Assembly (NCBI GenBank): GCA_964403795.1
Contig: CAYOHP010000113.1
Coordinates: 1 to 19,916 of the forward strand
DNA: 19,916 bases
Source of the DNA: CAYOHP01 sp964403795 [NCBI: uncultured bacterium]
Lineage (GTDB): Bacteria; Muiribacteriota; UBA6191; CAZXTJ01
Reading direction: 5' to 3'
The position numbers were made by a program, and so were the translations under genes. Positions 1-7,746 of the stretch are shown one piece after another. The number at the start of each line of letters is the position of its first letter. The first letter of the stretch is position 1. The notes under the pieces were generated by a model. The model searched no databases. It had not been told where the DNA came from and saw nothing but the letters and a program-made list of their open reading frames with translations.

Positions 1-1
1 C

Positions 2-1414
<1,413 letters not shown>

Positions 1415-1419
1415 GCCCC

Positions 1420-1541
1420 GCGAGCGAGGCCCTCGGGCCGAGCTGCAGACTCGGCGGACGCAGCCGGAGCGCCGAGGGTTCACCCCGAGGATCCAGCGCA
1501 GGCGGAGTCCGCCAGCGAGCGAGGCCCTCGGGCCGAGCTGC
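1420..1541. repeat. 27-bp exact direct repeat in the lon/M14 spacer
   Basis: Bases 1420-1446 and 1515-1541 are identical over 27 bp and start 95 bp apart. The spacer between them is rich in short dyads, for example GGCGG-AGT-CCGCC at 1501-1513. This looks like one complete unit of a dispersed intergenic repeat plus the beginning of a second, but only one locus is visible here. The spacer carries no plausible gene. Confidence 0.75.
1450..1476. terminator. Hairpin between convergent lon and M14 genes, possible bidirectional terminator
   Basis: CTCGGCG (1450-1456) pairs perfectly with CGCCGAG (1470-1476) around a 13-nt loop. A competing stem, GCCGAG (1437-1442) with CTCGGC (1450-1455), is also possible. 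There is no T-tract on either strand, so this is not a textbook intrinsic terminator. Its position between two convergent genes is the main argument for that role. It may equally be just part of the repeat. Confidence 0.35.
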
Positions 1542-1548
1542 GTACTTG

Positions 1549-3114
1549 CTAGTCCACCGGTCTCGGCAGCACCCGCTCCTCGGCCCGGGGAGCGACCCCC
1601 TTGGCCCACACCACCAGGCGGATCGCCCGGGGCGGATCCCGCAACCGGAAGCGCACCGACGAGGCGGCCACCTCCTGGGCGTCCTCCCGCCCGAGTCCCC
1701 CGAGCCATCCGACCTTCCGCTCCAGCAGGGGTCCCGGCTGGGCGCCTTCCGGATGCTCCACCCGGAGCACGATGCCCTCGGCATCGCGGATCCCGTGGTT
1801 CTCGACCGTGACCACCAGGTCCCGGGAGTCCCGCTCTCCGGCCCCCATCTCGACCTGCATGCGCAGGTCGGCGCCGGCCATCGCCACCACCTCGCCGGCG
1901 GCCCGCCCGATCCGTTCGGCCAGGGCCTCGACCTCGGCCCGGTCCGGGAAGAAGGTCTTGCCGATCTCGAGTTCGACCGCCGCCACCATCGGCTTCTCGC
2001 CCTCGGTGCCGGCGTAGAGCCAGTCGTCGTGGCGCCCGTTCGAGAAGTAGCCGAGCACCTCCTGGACCTGCCCGACCTGGTACCCGGTGACCTTGGCCAG
2101 GCGGGCGGAGAGCTGGTCGTACATGGCCCGGTGCGGGGGCGGGGTCCCGTCGAAGCCGTAGGGGACGAGGATCATCTCGCCGTAGGAGTGGAGCGCCAGG
2201 CTCGCCGAGAAGCGCTCCCGGATCGCCAGGTCCCGCAAGGCCCGGCTCTCGGGCTCGCTGAAGGGCTCGGGTCCCCGGTAGATCCCGGAGGCCGGGATCC
2301 CGCTCGACCCCCCGTTGTCGCTCCGTCCCCACTGGAACCCGAAGTTCCGGTTGAGGTCGACCCCCACGAAGGGCGCCCGGTGCACCTGCCGGTTCTTCCG
2401 CCACCAGGGGTCCCGCGAGAAGCAGTGCTCCCGCCCGTCCGGGTTCAGGCTCGGCACCAGCCAGATCTCCCGGTCGGCGAGCAGCCCCGGCCCCCAGTGC
2501 CGCGCCCCGGGCAGGCCGAGCTTGCCCTCTCCGACCTCCTTGGGCTCGGCCCCCCCGGGATCCGCCGCTCCACCCTCCGGGCGGCGCACCAGCGCTCGCC
2601 CCAGCTCCAGCAGGACCTCGGTGGTCCCGACCTCCCGGGCGTGGATCCCCGCGAACAGGAGCACCTTGGCCTTGGCGGTCCCCGGCTCCCGTCCGAACCT
2701 CGCCGCCAGGATCTCCCGTCGCTCCCCCCCGGGCAGCACCTCGGACCCGGTTCCCAGGACCTCGACCTCGACCCCGGGATCGGCGGCGACCCATGACCGC
2801 ATCTCGGCGGCCATCTCGGCCTGGCGGTGGTAGTGCCCCGCATCCGGCAGACGCATGGTGCGCAGGCTCGCCGAGAGGTCGGACTGGAGGACCTCGAGCT
2901 CGTAGCCCAGGCCCTGGAGTTCGGCCTGCAAGGTGGGAGAGGCCACCATGTCGACGAACACGCCGCGCTGGTGGAGCACCTCCCGCTGGCCGCGACGGGG
3001 TCGCTCCTCGAGGTCGAGGCCGGGGCCCGGGCGCACCCGCACGAAGTCGTCGGCGAACAGTCCGCCGGCGAGCACCGACCCGAGCACCCACGTAGCCGGG
3101 AGGGTCCGCACCAT
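1549..3114 (-). CDS. Exported M14-family zinc carboxypeptidase
   Basis: A 521-residue metallocarboxypeptidase that would remove C-terminal residues from peptides or muropeptides outside the cytoplasm. ATG at 3114 is chosen because it gives a short signal-peptide-like start (MVRTLPATWVLGSVLAGGLFA). An upstream in-frame ATG adds only 14 residues; the longer frame runs into the divergent gene. Residues about 45-75 (VFVDMVASPTLQAELQGLGY) resemble the propeptide of M14 enzymes. Zinc ligands are visible as HARE (H158, E161) and H309 in ALHSYGEMILVPYGF. The substrate-binding motif DLNRNF is at 253-258, and the catalytic Glu is E381 in VELEIGK. The last ~110 residues form a beta-rich domain (LVVTVENHGIRDAEGI) resembling CARDB-type modules, perhaps for surface binding. 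Substrate cannot be read from the sequence; peptidoglycan or protein peptides are both possible. Confidence 0.93.
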   Translation of the reverse strand: MVRTLPATWVLGSVLAGGLFADDFVRVRPGPGLDLEERPRRGQREVLHQRGVFVDMVASPTLQAELQGLGYELEVLQSDLSASLRTMRLPDAGHYHRQAEMAAEMRSWVAADPGVEVEVLGTGSEVLPGGERREILAARFGREPGTAKAKVLLFAGIHAREVGTTEVLLELGRALVRRPEGGAADPGGAEPKEVGEGKLGLPGARHWGPGLLADREIWLVPSLNPDGREHCFSRDPWWRKNRQVHRAPFVGVDLNRNFGFQWGRSDNGGSSGIPASGIYRGPEPFSEPESRALRDLAIRERFSASLALHSYGEMILVPYGFDGTPPPHRAMYDQLSARLAKVTGYQVGQVQEVLGYFSNGRHDDWLYAGTEGEKPMVAAVELEIGKTFFPDRAEVEALAERIGRAAGEVVAMAGADLRMQVEMGAGERDSRDLVVTVENHGIRDAEGIVLRVEHPEGAQPGPLLERKVGWLGGLGREDAQEVAASSVRFRLRDPPRAIRLVVWAKGVAPRAEERVLPRPVD

Positions 3115-3162
3115 CACCGGCCAGTGTAGCAAAGGCCCGGCCCGGAGTAGCATCGCCGGCGC
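3115..3162. promoter_or_regulatory. 48-bp divergent control region between the M14 and methyltransferase genes
   Basis: Only 48 bp separate the two start codons. On the plus strand TAGCAT (3148-3153) lies 9 nt before the methyltransferase ATG. On the minus strand TACACT (complement of 3123-3128) lies 8 nt before the carboxypeptidase ATG. Both fit the TANNNT -10 pattern and would give leaderless or nearly leaderless transcripts. Neither has a clear -35 box, and neither gene has a well-placed Shine-Dalgarno sequence. These are inferred, not proven. Confidence 0.4.
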
Positions 3163-3927
3163 ATGGCCCCCCCACGGCAGGACGACTTCCGCAGCAGGGC
3201 CTCCCGGGAGGCCCTGCACCGCTTCCTCGCCTCGCTCCCCGCCACCGGCCTGGCCCTCTCGGTGGGCGGCGGCCCCGAGCGCCTCCACCCGAGGCTCCTG
3301 AACCTCGACCTCCGCCCCCTCTCCGGGGTGGACGTGGTGGCCGACGCCCACCGCCTCCCCTTCCCGGACGCCTGCCTCGCCGGGGTCCACATGGAGGCCA
3401 CCCTGGAGCACCTGGACCGCCCCGAACAGGCCCTCGCCGAGCTGGCTCGCACCCTCCGGCCCGGCGCCCTGCTCTTCTCGTCGGCGCCCTTCCTCCAGGC
3501 CTTCCACCCCTGCCCCGACCACTTCGCCAACCCGACCCTGCCCGGCCATCGCGCCCGGATCCAGGCCGCCGGCCTCACCCTCCTCGACTCGGGGGTCGCC
3601 TGCGGACCGGTCACCGCCCTCTCGGAGCTGGCGGTCCTGTTCGTGGAGCTCTGCCTGCCCCGGGGCCTACGGGGCCTGGCCCGGCTCCTGGTGCGGCCCC
3701 TGGCCCGGCTGGTGCGACCCCTCGACGCCTGGGTGAACCACGCCGAGCGCTTCCACCCGCTGGCGGCGACCACCTACGTGCTGGCCCAGAAGCCCGGCGG
3801 GTCGCCCTCCGCTACCGGAACTCGCGCCGGTCCCGGGGCCGCGAGTCCACCGGATCGGGCGGCACCGCCGGGACCGGCCCCCGGGGCGGGTAGGGCCACT
3901 TCCCCGGCCGCGCCAGGTGCACCTTGA
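3163..3927 (+). CDS. Class I SAM-dependent methyltransferase (Methyltransf_11-like)
   Basis: A 254-residue cytoplasmic methyltransferase of unknown substrate. Motif I is LALSVGGGPERL, followed by an acidic strand (LLNLDLRPLSGVDVVADA), then HRLPFPDACLAGVHMEATLEHLDRPEQALAELARTLRPGALL, which matches the typical LPF-D-EHL-RVLKPGG core of the family. The FHPCPDHFANP segment recalls the HPHDYYR region seen in homologues often found near surface-sugar genes, but no such genes are present here. A hydrophobic, arginine-rich helix pair follows (LARLLVRPLARLVRPL). The last ~45 residues are Pro/Ala/Gly low-complexity sequence. They overlap the 3' end of the convergent gene by 116 bp and are probably not part of the fold. 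ATG is the first start after the divergent promoter region. Confidence 0.85.
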   Translation: MAPPRQDDFRSRASREALHRFLASLPATGLALSVGGGPERLHPRLLNLDLRPLSGVDVVADAHRLPFPDACLAGVHMEATLEHLDRPEQALAELARTLRPGALLFSSAPFLQAFHPCPDHFANPTLPGHRARIQAAGLTLLDSGVACGPVTALSELAVLFVELCLPRGLRGLARLLVRPLARLVRPLDAWVNHAERFHPLAATTYVLAQKPGGSPSATGTRAGPGAASPPDRAAPPGPAPGAGRATSPAAPGAP

Positions 3928-4405
3928 GCCGCCCCCGGAAGGCGTCCTCGACCCCCTCGAACGAGGGCAGGTGCCAGGCGGGCTTGCGTCCCACCGTGAA
4001 CCCGGGCCCCTCGAGCTTGGCGAGGTCGACCGCCAGCTCGCTCCCGCCCCAGCCGCTCCGCTTGCAGTGGACCCGGAAGCGGAGCCCGGTGGCGGTCGGC
4101 GGCACCGGGAACTCCCCGTGCAACCTGCGGATGTCCCCGTCCTCCTCCACGTCCCGCACCTTGGCCGCGTGCAGGTGCCGGAACGCGATCCGCATGCCGT
4201 CCTGGTCGAGGACCTCCCAGCGGTCCACCAGGTGGGTCTCGTCCTGGTCCTCGTGACGGACGTCGAGCACCGCGGCCCAGCGTCCATAGGGAAGGCGGGT
4301 GAGCGCCACCTTGACCGGGTGGGCGAGTTCCCCCGAGACCCGGGCCCCGCCCCCGACCAGGAGCGCCAGCATCACGGCCAGGCAAGAGCCCCGGGAGGAT
4401 CCCAT
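3812..4405 (-). CDS. Small exported protein of unknown function
   Basis: A 197-residue protein with a short signal-peptide-like N-terminus (MGSSRGSCLAVMLALLVGGG); a GTG at 4429 would add 8 residues. The mature part reads as one beta-sandwich: VKVALTRLPYGRWAAVLDVRHEDQDE, then DRWEVLDQDGMRIAFRHLHA, then FPVPPTATGLRFRVHCKRSGWGG. This pattern resembles uncharacterised domains with a D-RWEV-DG...HPHV...IP...V--A-C--GYGG layout, but the HPHV-EQPFTR segment is degenerate here, so the match is only suggestive. The C-terminus is proline-rich and overlaps the convergent methyltransferase gene. It lies 32 bp after the CPBP protease gene and is probably the last gene of that operon. No catalytic residues can be named. 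Confidence 0.72.
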   Translation of the reverse strand: MGSSRGSCLAVMLALLVGGGARVSGELAHPVKVALTRLPYGRWAAVLDVRHEDQDETHLVDRWEVLDQDGMRIAFRHLHAAKVRDVEEDGDIRRLHGEFPVPPTATGLRFRVHCKRSGWGGSELAVDLAKLEGPGFTVGRKPAWHLPSFEGVEDAFRGRLKVHLARPGKWPYPPRGPVPAVPPDPVDSRPRDRREFR

Positions 4406-4437
4406 ACCCAGCCCATCGGCAGGGCCCACAAGCGGCC

Positions 4438-5070
4438 TTACCGCCTCCCTGCCGCCCGTGTCCCGGGCCGCGACCCGGCTCCCACCGCGCCCTCCCGGTC
4501 ACGCCCCATGGCGGCGATCCAGGGGAGGTTCATGGCGTTGACCAGGGCGTGGCAGAGGAAGGGCGGCCCCAGCGACCCGGTCCCCTCGGCGAGCGCCCCC
4601 AGGACCAGTCCCATGGCCAGGGCGAACCCGGTCCAGGCCCGGGCCTCGGGCCGGTACGGCCAGTGGAGCAGGGCGAAGACCAGGCTGGAGGGCAAGAGGC
4701 CCCACCACGCCAGCAGCACCCCCCTAAACAGCATCTCCTCGCCCGCCGCCGACACCACCGCCAGCCCCAGGGCCGCCGGCAGCGAGAGCCCGGAGAGCAC
4801 CTCGGCCATGTCGTCGAGGACCACTCCCAGGGCCCGGCTGCGACGCGCCGCCAGCCGCGACCCGGCCACCGCCACCAGGGCCACGCCCACCGCCGCCAGC
4901 GCCTCGCCCGGGCTCGCCGTCCATCCCGGCAGCGGCGTCCCGCCCCAGCGCGCCAGACCGAGCGCCAGGCCCGCCATCACCGGGTACATCACCAGCGCCG
5001 AGACCACCAGGTCCCCGGAATCGGCCGCAGAGCCCGGGAACCTCTCCCCGGCGTCGGCCTGGGGCTTCAC
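4438..5070 (-). CDS. CPBP-family intramembrane metalloprotease (Abi/CAAX-protease-like)
   Basis: A 210-residue multi-pass membrane protein of the type II CAAX protease/bacteriocin-processing family. The three family motifs are present in order: EEMLFRG (E111, E112, R116), FALLHW (H136) and HALVNAMN (H174, N178). Hydrophobic helices surround them (LVVSALVMYPVMAGLALGLA, AVGVALVAVAGSRLAA, ALGLAVVSAAG, AWTGFALAMGLVLGALA). The GTG start at 5070 is chosen because GTGA overlaps the TGA stop of the upstream merR gene, a classic translational-coupling arrangement. Family members process or protect against bacteriocins, or are involved in signalling or protein maturation; the substrate here is unknown. 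Some homologues are inactive, but all expected active-site residues are visible. Confidence 0.9.
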   Translation of the reverse strand: MKPQADAGERFPGSAADSGDLVVSALVMYPVMAGLALGLARWGGTPLPGWTASPGEALAAVGVALVAVAGSRLAARRSRALGVVLDDMAEVLSGLSLPAALGLAVVSAAGEEMLFRGVLLAWWGLLPSSLVFALLHWPYRPEARAWTGFALAMGLVLGALAEGTGSLGPPFLCHALVNAMNLPWIAAMGRDREGAVGAGSRPGTRAAGRR

Positions 5071-5507
5071 CCGGCCCGGCTGCGGGCGGCCACCACGGCC
5101 TCCCCGCCCGGCTCCGGGAACACCTCCCGGACCCTCGCCTCGAGCTCGCTCACCTTGAACTGGTAGAACCCGCGCTGGGTGTCCCCGTCCATGATGACCT
5201 CGCCGGTGAAGACCAGGATGCTCTCCCCGTCGATCAGCAGGGTCAGCCCCTCGAGGCTCCCGGGCGTCCGCTCCATCAGCCGGTCCAGGCTCTGGATCAC
5301 GCTCCGGAGCTTCTGGATGCTGACCCCCCGGCTGCGCAGCTCCCGGGCCACCTGGAGCCGCACCAGATCCCCGAAGGTATAGGCCCGGTACCGCCCGCCC
5401 CGCCTTGCGCTGGGCCGGATGAACCCCGAGGAATCCCAGTACTGGATCTGCCGGTAGCTGATCCCGGTGACCCGGACGACATCCTTGGGCGAGAAGTGGG
5501 TCCTCAT
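5067..5507 (-). CDS. MerR-family transcriptional regulator
   Basis: A 146-residue DNA-binding protein. The N-terminal winged helix-turn-helix (residues about 4-72) is typical: FSPKDVVRVTGISYRQIQYW, then DSSGFIRPS, the wing RGGRYRAYTFGDL, and VARELRSRGVSIQKLRSVI leading into a dimerisation helix. The C-terminal part (GLTLLIDGESILVFTGEVI, GFYQFKVSELEARVREVF) is not a cysteine-rich metal-binding or known drug-binding domain, so the effector is unknown. ATG at 5507 is preferred over an upstream start at 5555 because it sits just after GGAAGG and directly before the HTH. Its stop overlaps the CPBP start. A dyad immediately upstream suggests autoregulation. Confidence 0.9.
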   Translation of the reverse strand: MRTHFSPKDVVRVTGISYRQIQYWDSSGFIRPSARRGGRYRAYTFGDLVRLQVARELRSRGVSIQKLRSVIQSLDRLMERTPGSLEGLTLLIDGESILVFTGEVIMDGDTQRGFYQFKVSELEARVREVFPEPGGEAVVAARSRAG

Positions 5508-5591
5508 GGCCTTCCATGCAAGGAATAGCGCATGGGGAGCCGGAAGCCAAGCCATCGGCCCGGACTTCGCATGCGGAATGCCCGCCTGGGC
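5508..5591 (-). promoter_or_regulatory. merR upstream region with dyad over a weak -10 box
   Basis: In the 84-bp gap before merR, CCATGC (5514-5519) and GCATGG (5530-5535) form a perfect 6-bp inverted repeat with a 10-bp spacer. Read on the minus strand, TTGGCT (complement of 5545-5550) and TATTCC (complement of 5522-5527) are 17 bp apart and could be weak -35 and -10 boxes; the dyad covers the -10. A second palindrome, CGCATGCG, lies at 5568-5575. GGAAGG just before the ATG is the ribosome binding site. The operator role is inferred. Confidence 0.35.
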
Positions 5592-7562
5592 CTACCCGTA
5601 GCGCTGGTCGAGGAAGGCCTCGAACTGGCCGACCAGGTCCTCCCAGGCGGCGTCCAGCGACCGCCCGCTCCGGCTCATGAAGATCCCCTTGGCGGCATCG
5701 GGCAGCCAGGCCAGGAGCCGATCCCGGGCCGTGGTCACCGGGCTCTCGGCCCCCTTCGCCACCTGGCGCTCGGCCACCTCCCGGGCGAACACCAGGATGG
5801 CCTCCATGGCGAGCAGCCCCTCGGGGTCCTCCATGCGCCGGGCCACCCCCACCACGTCGCTCCCGGCCAGGGCCGCCTCCTCCCGGTGCCGGAGCGACGC
5901 CTCCAGCTCCCCGAGCACCCGGGCCTCCTGGCGCAGGGTCGCCAGGTGCCGCGGGCTCCCCTTGGCCTCGTCCGGGAGCCGCACCAGGTCCCAGGCTCCC
6001 ACCCCCCGGTCGGTGAAGCCCTTGAGCTCCGCCTCGACCTCCTCGACCCGGAGCCGGAACCGCCGGTACACGTTGGCCGAGAGCTTCTCGAGGTGGAAGG
6101 CCAGGAGCGCCGCCCGGAGCGGCTCCCCGGGTTCCAGGCTGCGCCACAACGCCGCCAGCTGACGGAACGCCGTGGCCCGGAGCCCGACCCGGACCTGTTG
6201 CTCCAGCCTCTCGATCACCCCGGCCCGGAGCGCCTCCTCGAGGCGCGCCACGTCCGGGGCGGCCCGCTCCCCGGCCCCCAGCTCGGCGAGCGCCTCCATG
6301 GCGAGCGCCGGGTCCCGGAGCCGGTGCCAGGCCATGGCCGCGGCCCGCTTCACCAGCCGATCCCGTTCCGGTCCCGGGGGCGAGGCCAGGTACCCCCCCC
6401 GGAGCGCCAGCACCGCGTCCCGGACCGAGCCGGCCTCGTCCAGCCGACGGGCCAGCTCGGCCTGGTGGCGGGCCTTGTCCCGGGCCCGGTCCCGGGCCTC
6501 GTCGACGGTCTCGACCTGGGTCGCCTCCCGGGTCGCCGGCAGGTGGTGAGGGGTGGCGGCCGCCTCGATCACGACCTCTTCGGCCGGCCCCGGATCCGGA
6601 TCCGGGGCGGGCGCCGGGCTCCCGGCTTCGAGCCGCCGGATCGCCTGCCACTGCTGGCGCGCCAGGTCCCGCTCGCCGAGCCCCGTCAGGGTGCGGGCCA
6701 GGAGCTTGCGGAGGCGCAGGGTCGCCTCGGGCGTCCCGGCCCGGTGCAGGGCGGTCTCCAGGAGTTCGAGCGCCTCCCGGCCCTTGCCGGCGGTCCTCAG
6801 CTCCTCGACCCGGGCCTCCAGGCCCTCGTCGGGACGCTCCCTGACCGAGGCCTCGAGCTGGGCGATCCGGGCCTCCACGTCGGCCCGCCCGTTGCGGCCC
6901 GGGGGACCGATCCGGAGCAGCTCCTGGAAGGCAGCCAGCGACGCCTCGGGATGCCCCGCCACCCCCAGCAGGTGGGCCCGCCAGTAGAGGAGGTAGGGCC
7001 GCACCGCGACCGGCACCGGTCCCGCCAGGGCCTCCTGGTAGGCCTCGGCGGCGGCTGCCGGGCTGCCGCCGGTACGCCAGCGCCGATGGGCCTTGAGCGC
7101 CGCCTCCAGGGCTTCGGCCCCCGGGATCCGGGGATCGACCCTGGGGATCTCGGCTTCCAGTTCGGCCAGCCGGACCAGGGCCCGGAACATGCCCCGGAGG
7201 TGGCGAGCGGCTTCCTCGTCCCCGCCTCCCAGGGCCGCCGCCTGGTGGGCGCGGGCCCGCTCGGCCGCCTCGCTGGGCCCGCCCGGGCCGCCCTTCTCGA
7301 GGAGCTCGGCATAGAGCCGGCGCGATTCGATCCAGTCGGCGTGCTCGGGCTCGACCTCGCCGAGCAGCCGGAGCGCCAGCGCCCGGTCCTCGGGCCGCCC
7401 CTCCCGGATCAGGGTCCGGGCGGCCAGGACCCGCTCGGGTCCGGGCACCCCGGACCCGTGGGCCAGCTCCCGGAAGCTCCCGGCGGCCTCGCCGCCCCGC
7501 CCTTCGGCCAGGGACTTCAAGGCTTGGTCCAGCAGGGCCTGTTGTCGGCTCGGAGGGTTCAT
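5592..7562 (-). CDS. Large TPR-like helical repeat protein
   Basis: A 656-residue protein without signal peptide or membrane segment, so probably a cytoplasmic scaffold or adaptor. It is made almost entirely of Ala/Leu/Arg-rich helix pairs. Degenerate tetratricopeptide units are visible, for example RQQALLDQALKSLAEGRGGE with the helix after it, EDRALALRLLGEVEPEHADW, ASLAAFQELLRIGP and GKGREALELLETALHRAG. A proline-rich linker (PAPAPDPDPGPAEE, about residue 320-335) divides it from a second helical half (ARHQAELARRLDEAGSVRDA, LAMEALAELG) that is less TPR-like. No enzyme motif is seen. ATG at 7562 begins the ordered sequence; there is no obvious Shine-Dalgarno, but TACGAT (complement of 7571-7576) lies 8 nt upstream. 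It is the first gene of the proposed TPR-merR-CPBP-exported protein operon, divergent from the giant pseudopilin gene. A specific role cannot be given. Confidence 0.85.
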   Translation of the reverse strand: MNPPSRQQALLDQALKSLAEGRGGEAAGSFRELAHGSGVPGPERVLAARTLIREGRPEDRALALRLLGEVEPEHADWIESRRLYAELLEKGGPGGPSEAAERARAHQAAALGGGDEEAARHLRGMFRALVRLAELEAEIPRVDPRIPGAEALEAALKAHRRWRTGGSPAAAAEAYQEALAGPVPVAVRPYLLYWRAHLLGVAGHPEASLAAFQELLRIGPPGRNGRADVEARIAQLEASVRERPDEGLEARVEELRTAGKGREALELLETALHRAGTPEATLRLRKLLARTLTGLGERDLARQQWQAIRRLEAGSPAPAPDPDPGPAEEVVIEAAATPHHLPATREATQVETVDEARDRARDKARHQAELARRLDEAGSVRDAVLALRGGYLASPPGPERDRLVKRAAAMAWHRLRDPALAMEALAELGAGERAAPDVARLEEALRAGVIERLEQQVRVGLRATAFRQLAALWRSLEPGEPLRAALLAFHLEKLSANVYRRFRLRVEEVEAELKGFTDRGVGAWDLVRLPDEAKGSPRHLATLRQEARVLGELEASLRHREEAALAGSDVVGVARRMEDPEGLLAMEAILVFAREVAERQVAKGAESPVTTARDRLLAWLPDAAKGIFMSRSGRSLDAAWEDLVGQFEAFLDQRYG

Positions 7563-7746
7563 CCGGAGCTATCGTAGTCGCGGTCCGGTCCCGGAGCCAG
7601 ACCCTCGGAGCGCCGGCACTTCGTTGCAGAATGCGACAAGCCTTCTCCGCCCCCTCCTCGTCCCGCCCGCAAACGCTTTGCCCTGCTCCGCTGCTGGGCT
7701 ACTCAGGTTACATGGGTACCCTCTCCTAGGCAGGACGGTCGGTCGC
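7563..7746. promoter_or_regulatory. Divergent intergenic region between the TPR gene and the giant pseudopilin gene
   Basis: A 184-bp region with no convincing gene. For the minus-strand TPR gene, TACGAT (complement of 7571-7576) is a candidate -10 placed for a leaderless transcript. On the plus strand there is a palindrome GGGTACCC (7714-7721), then CCTAGG (7725-7730), and a purine-rich AGGCAGGA (7728-7735) that could be the ribosome binding site for the TTG at 7747. ATG at 7712 opens only a five-codon frame (MGTLS, stop at 7727-7729). No clear sigma-70 or sigma-54 promoter is seen for the giant gene. Confidence 0.4.

Noticed and set aside
5555-5555. Upstream start for the MerR regulator (16 extra residues)
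   Set aside because: The extension has no family similarity, whereas the ATG at 5507 follows GGAAGG and begins right at the helix-turn-helix.
7640-7720. Possible c-di-GMP (GEMM) riboswitch before the pilin-type gene
   Set aside because: CGCAAACGC and the CTACTCAGGTTAC stretch loosely recall parts of the GEMM consensus, but the GAAA tetraloop, the conserved ACGCAAAGCC segment and the first stem are missing. A covariance-model search would settle it.
7712-7729. ATG 7712 as the start of the giant gene
   Set aside because: It is in a different frame from GFSLIE and meets TAG after five codons. It would need a frameshift, which the sequence does not show.
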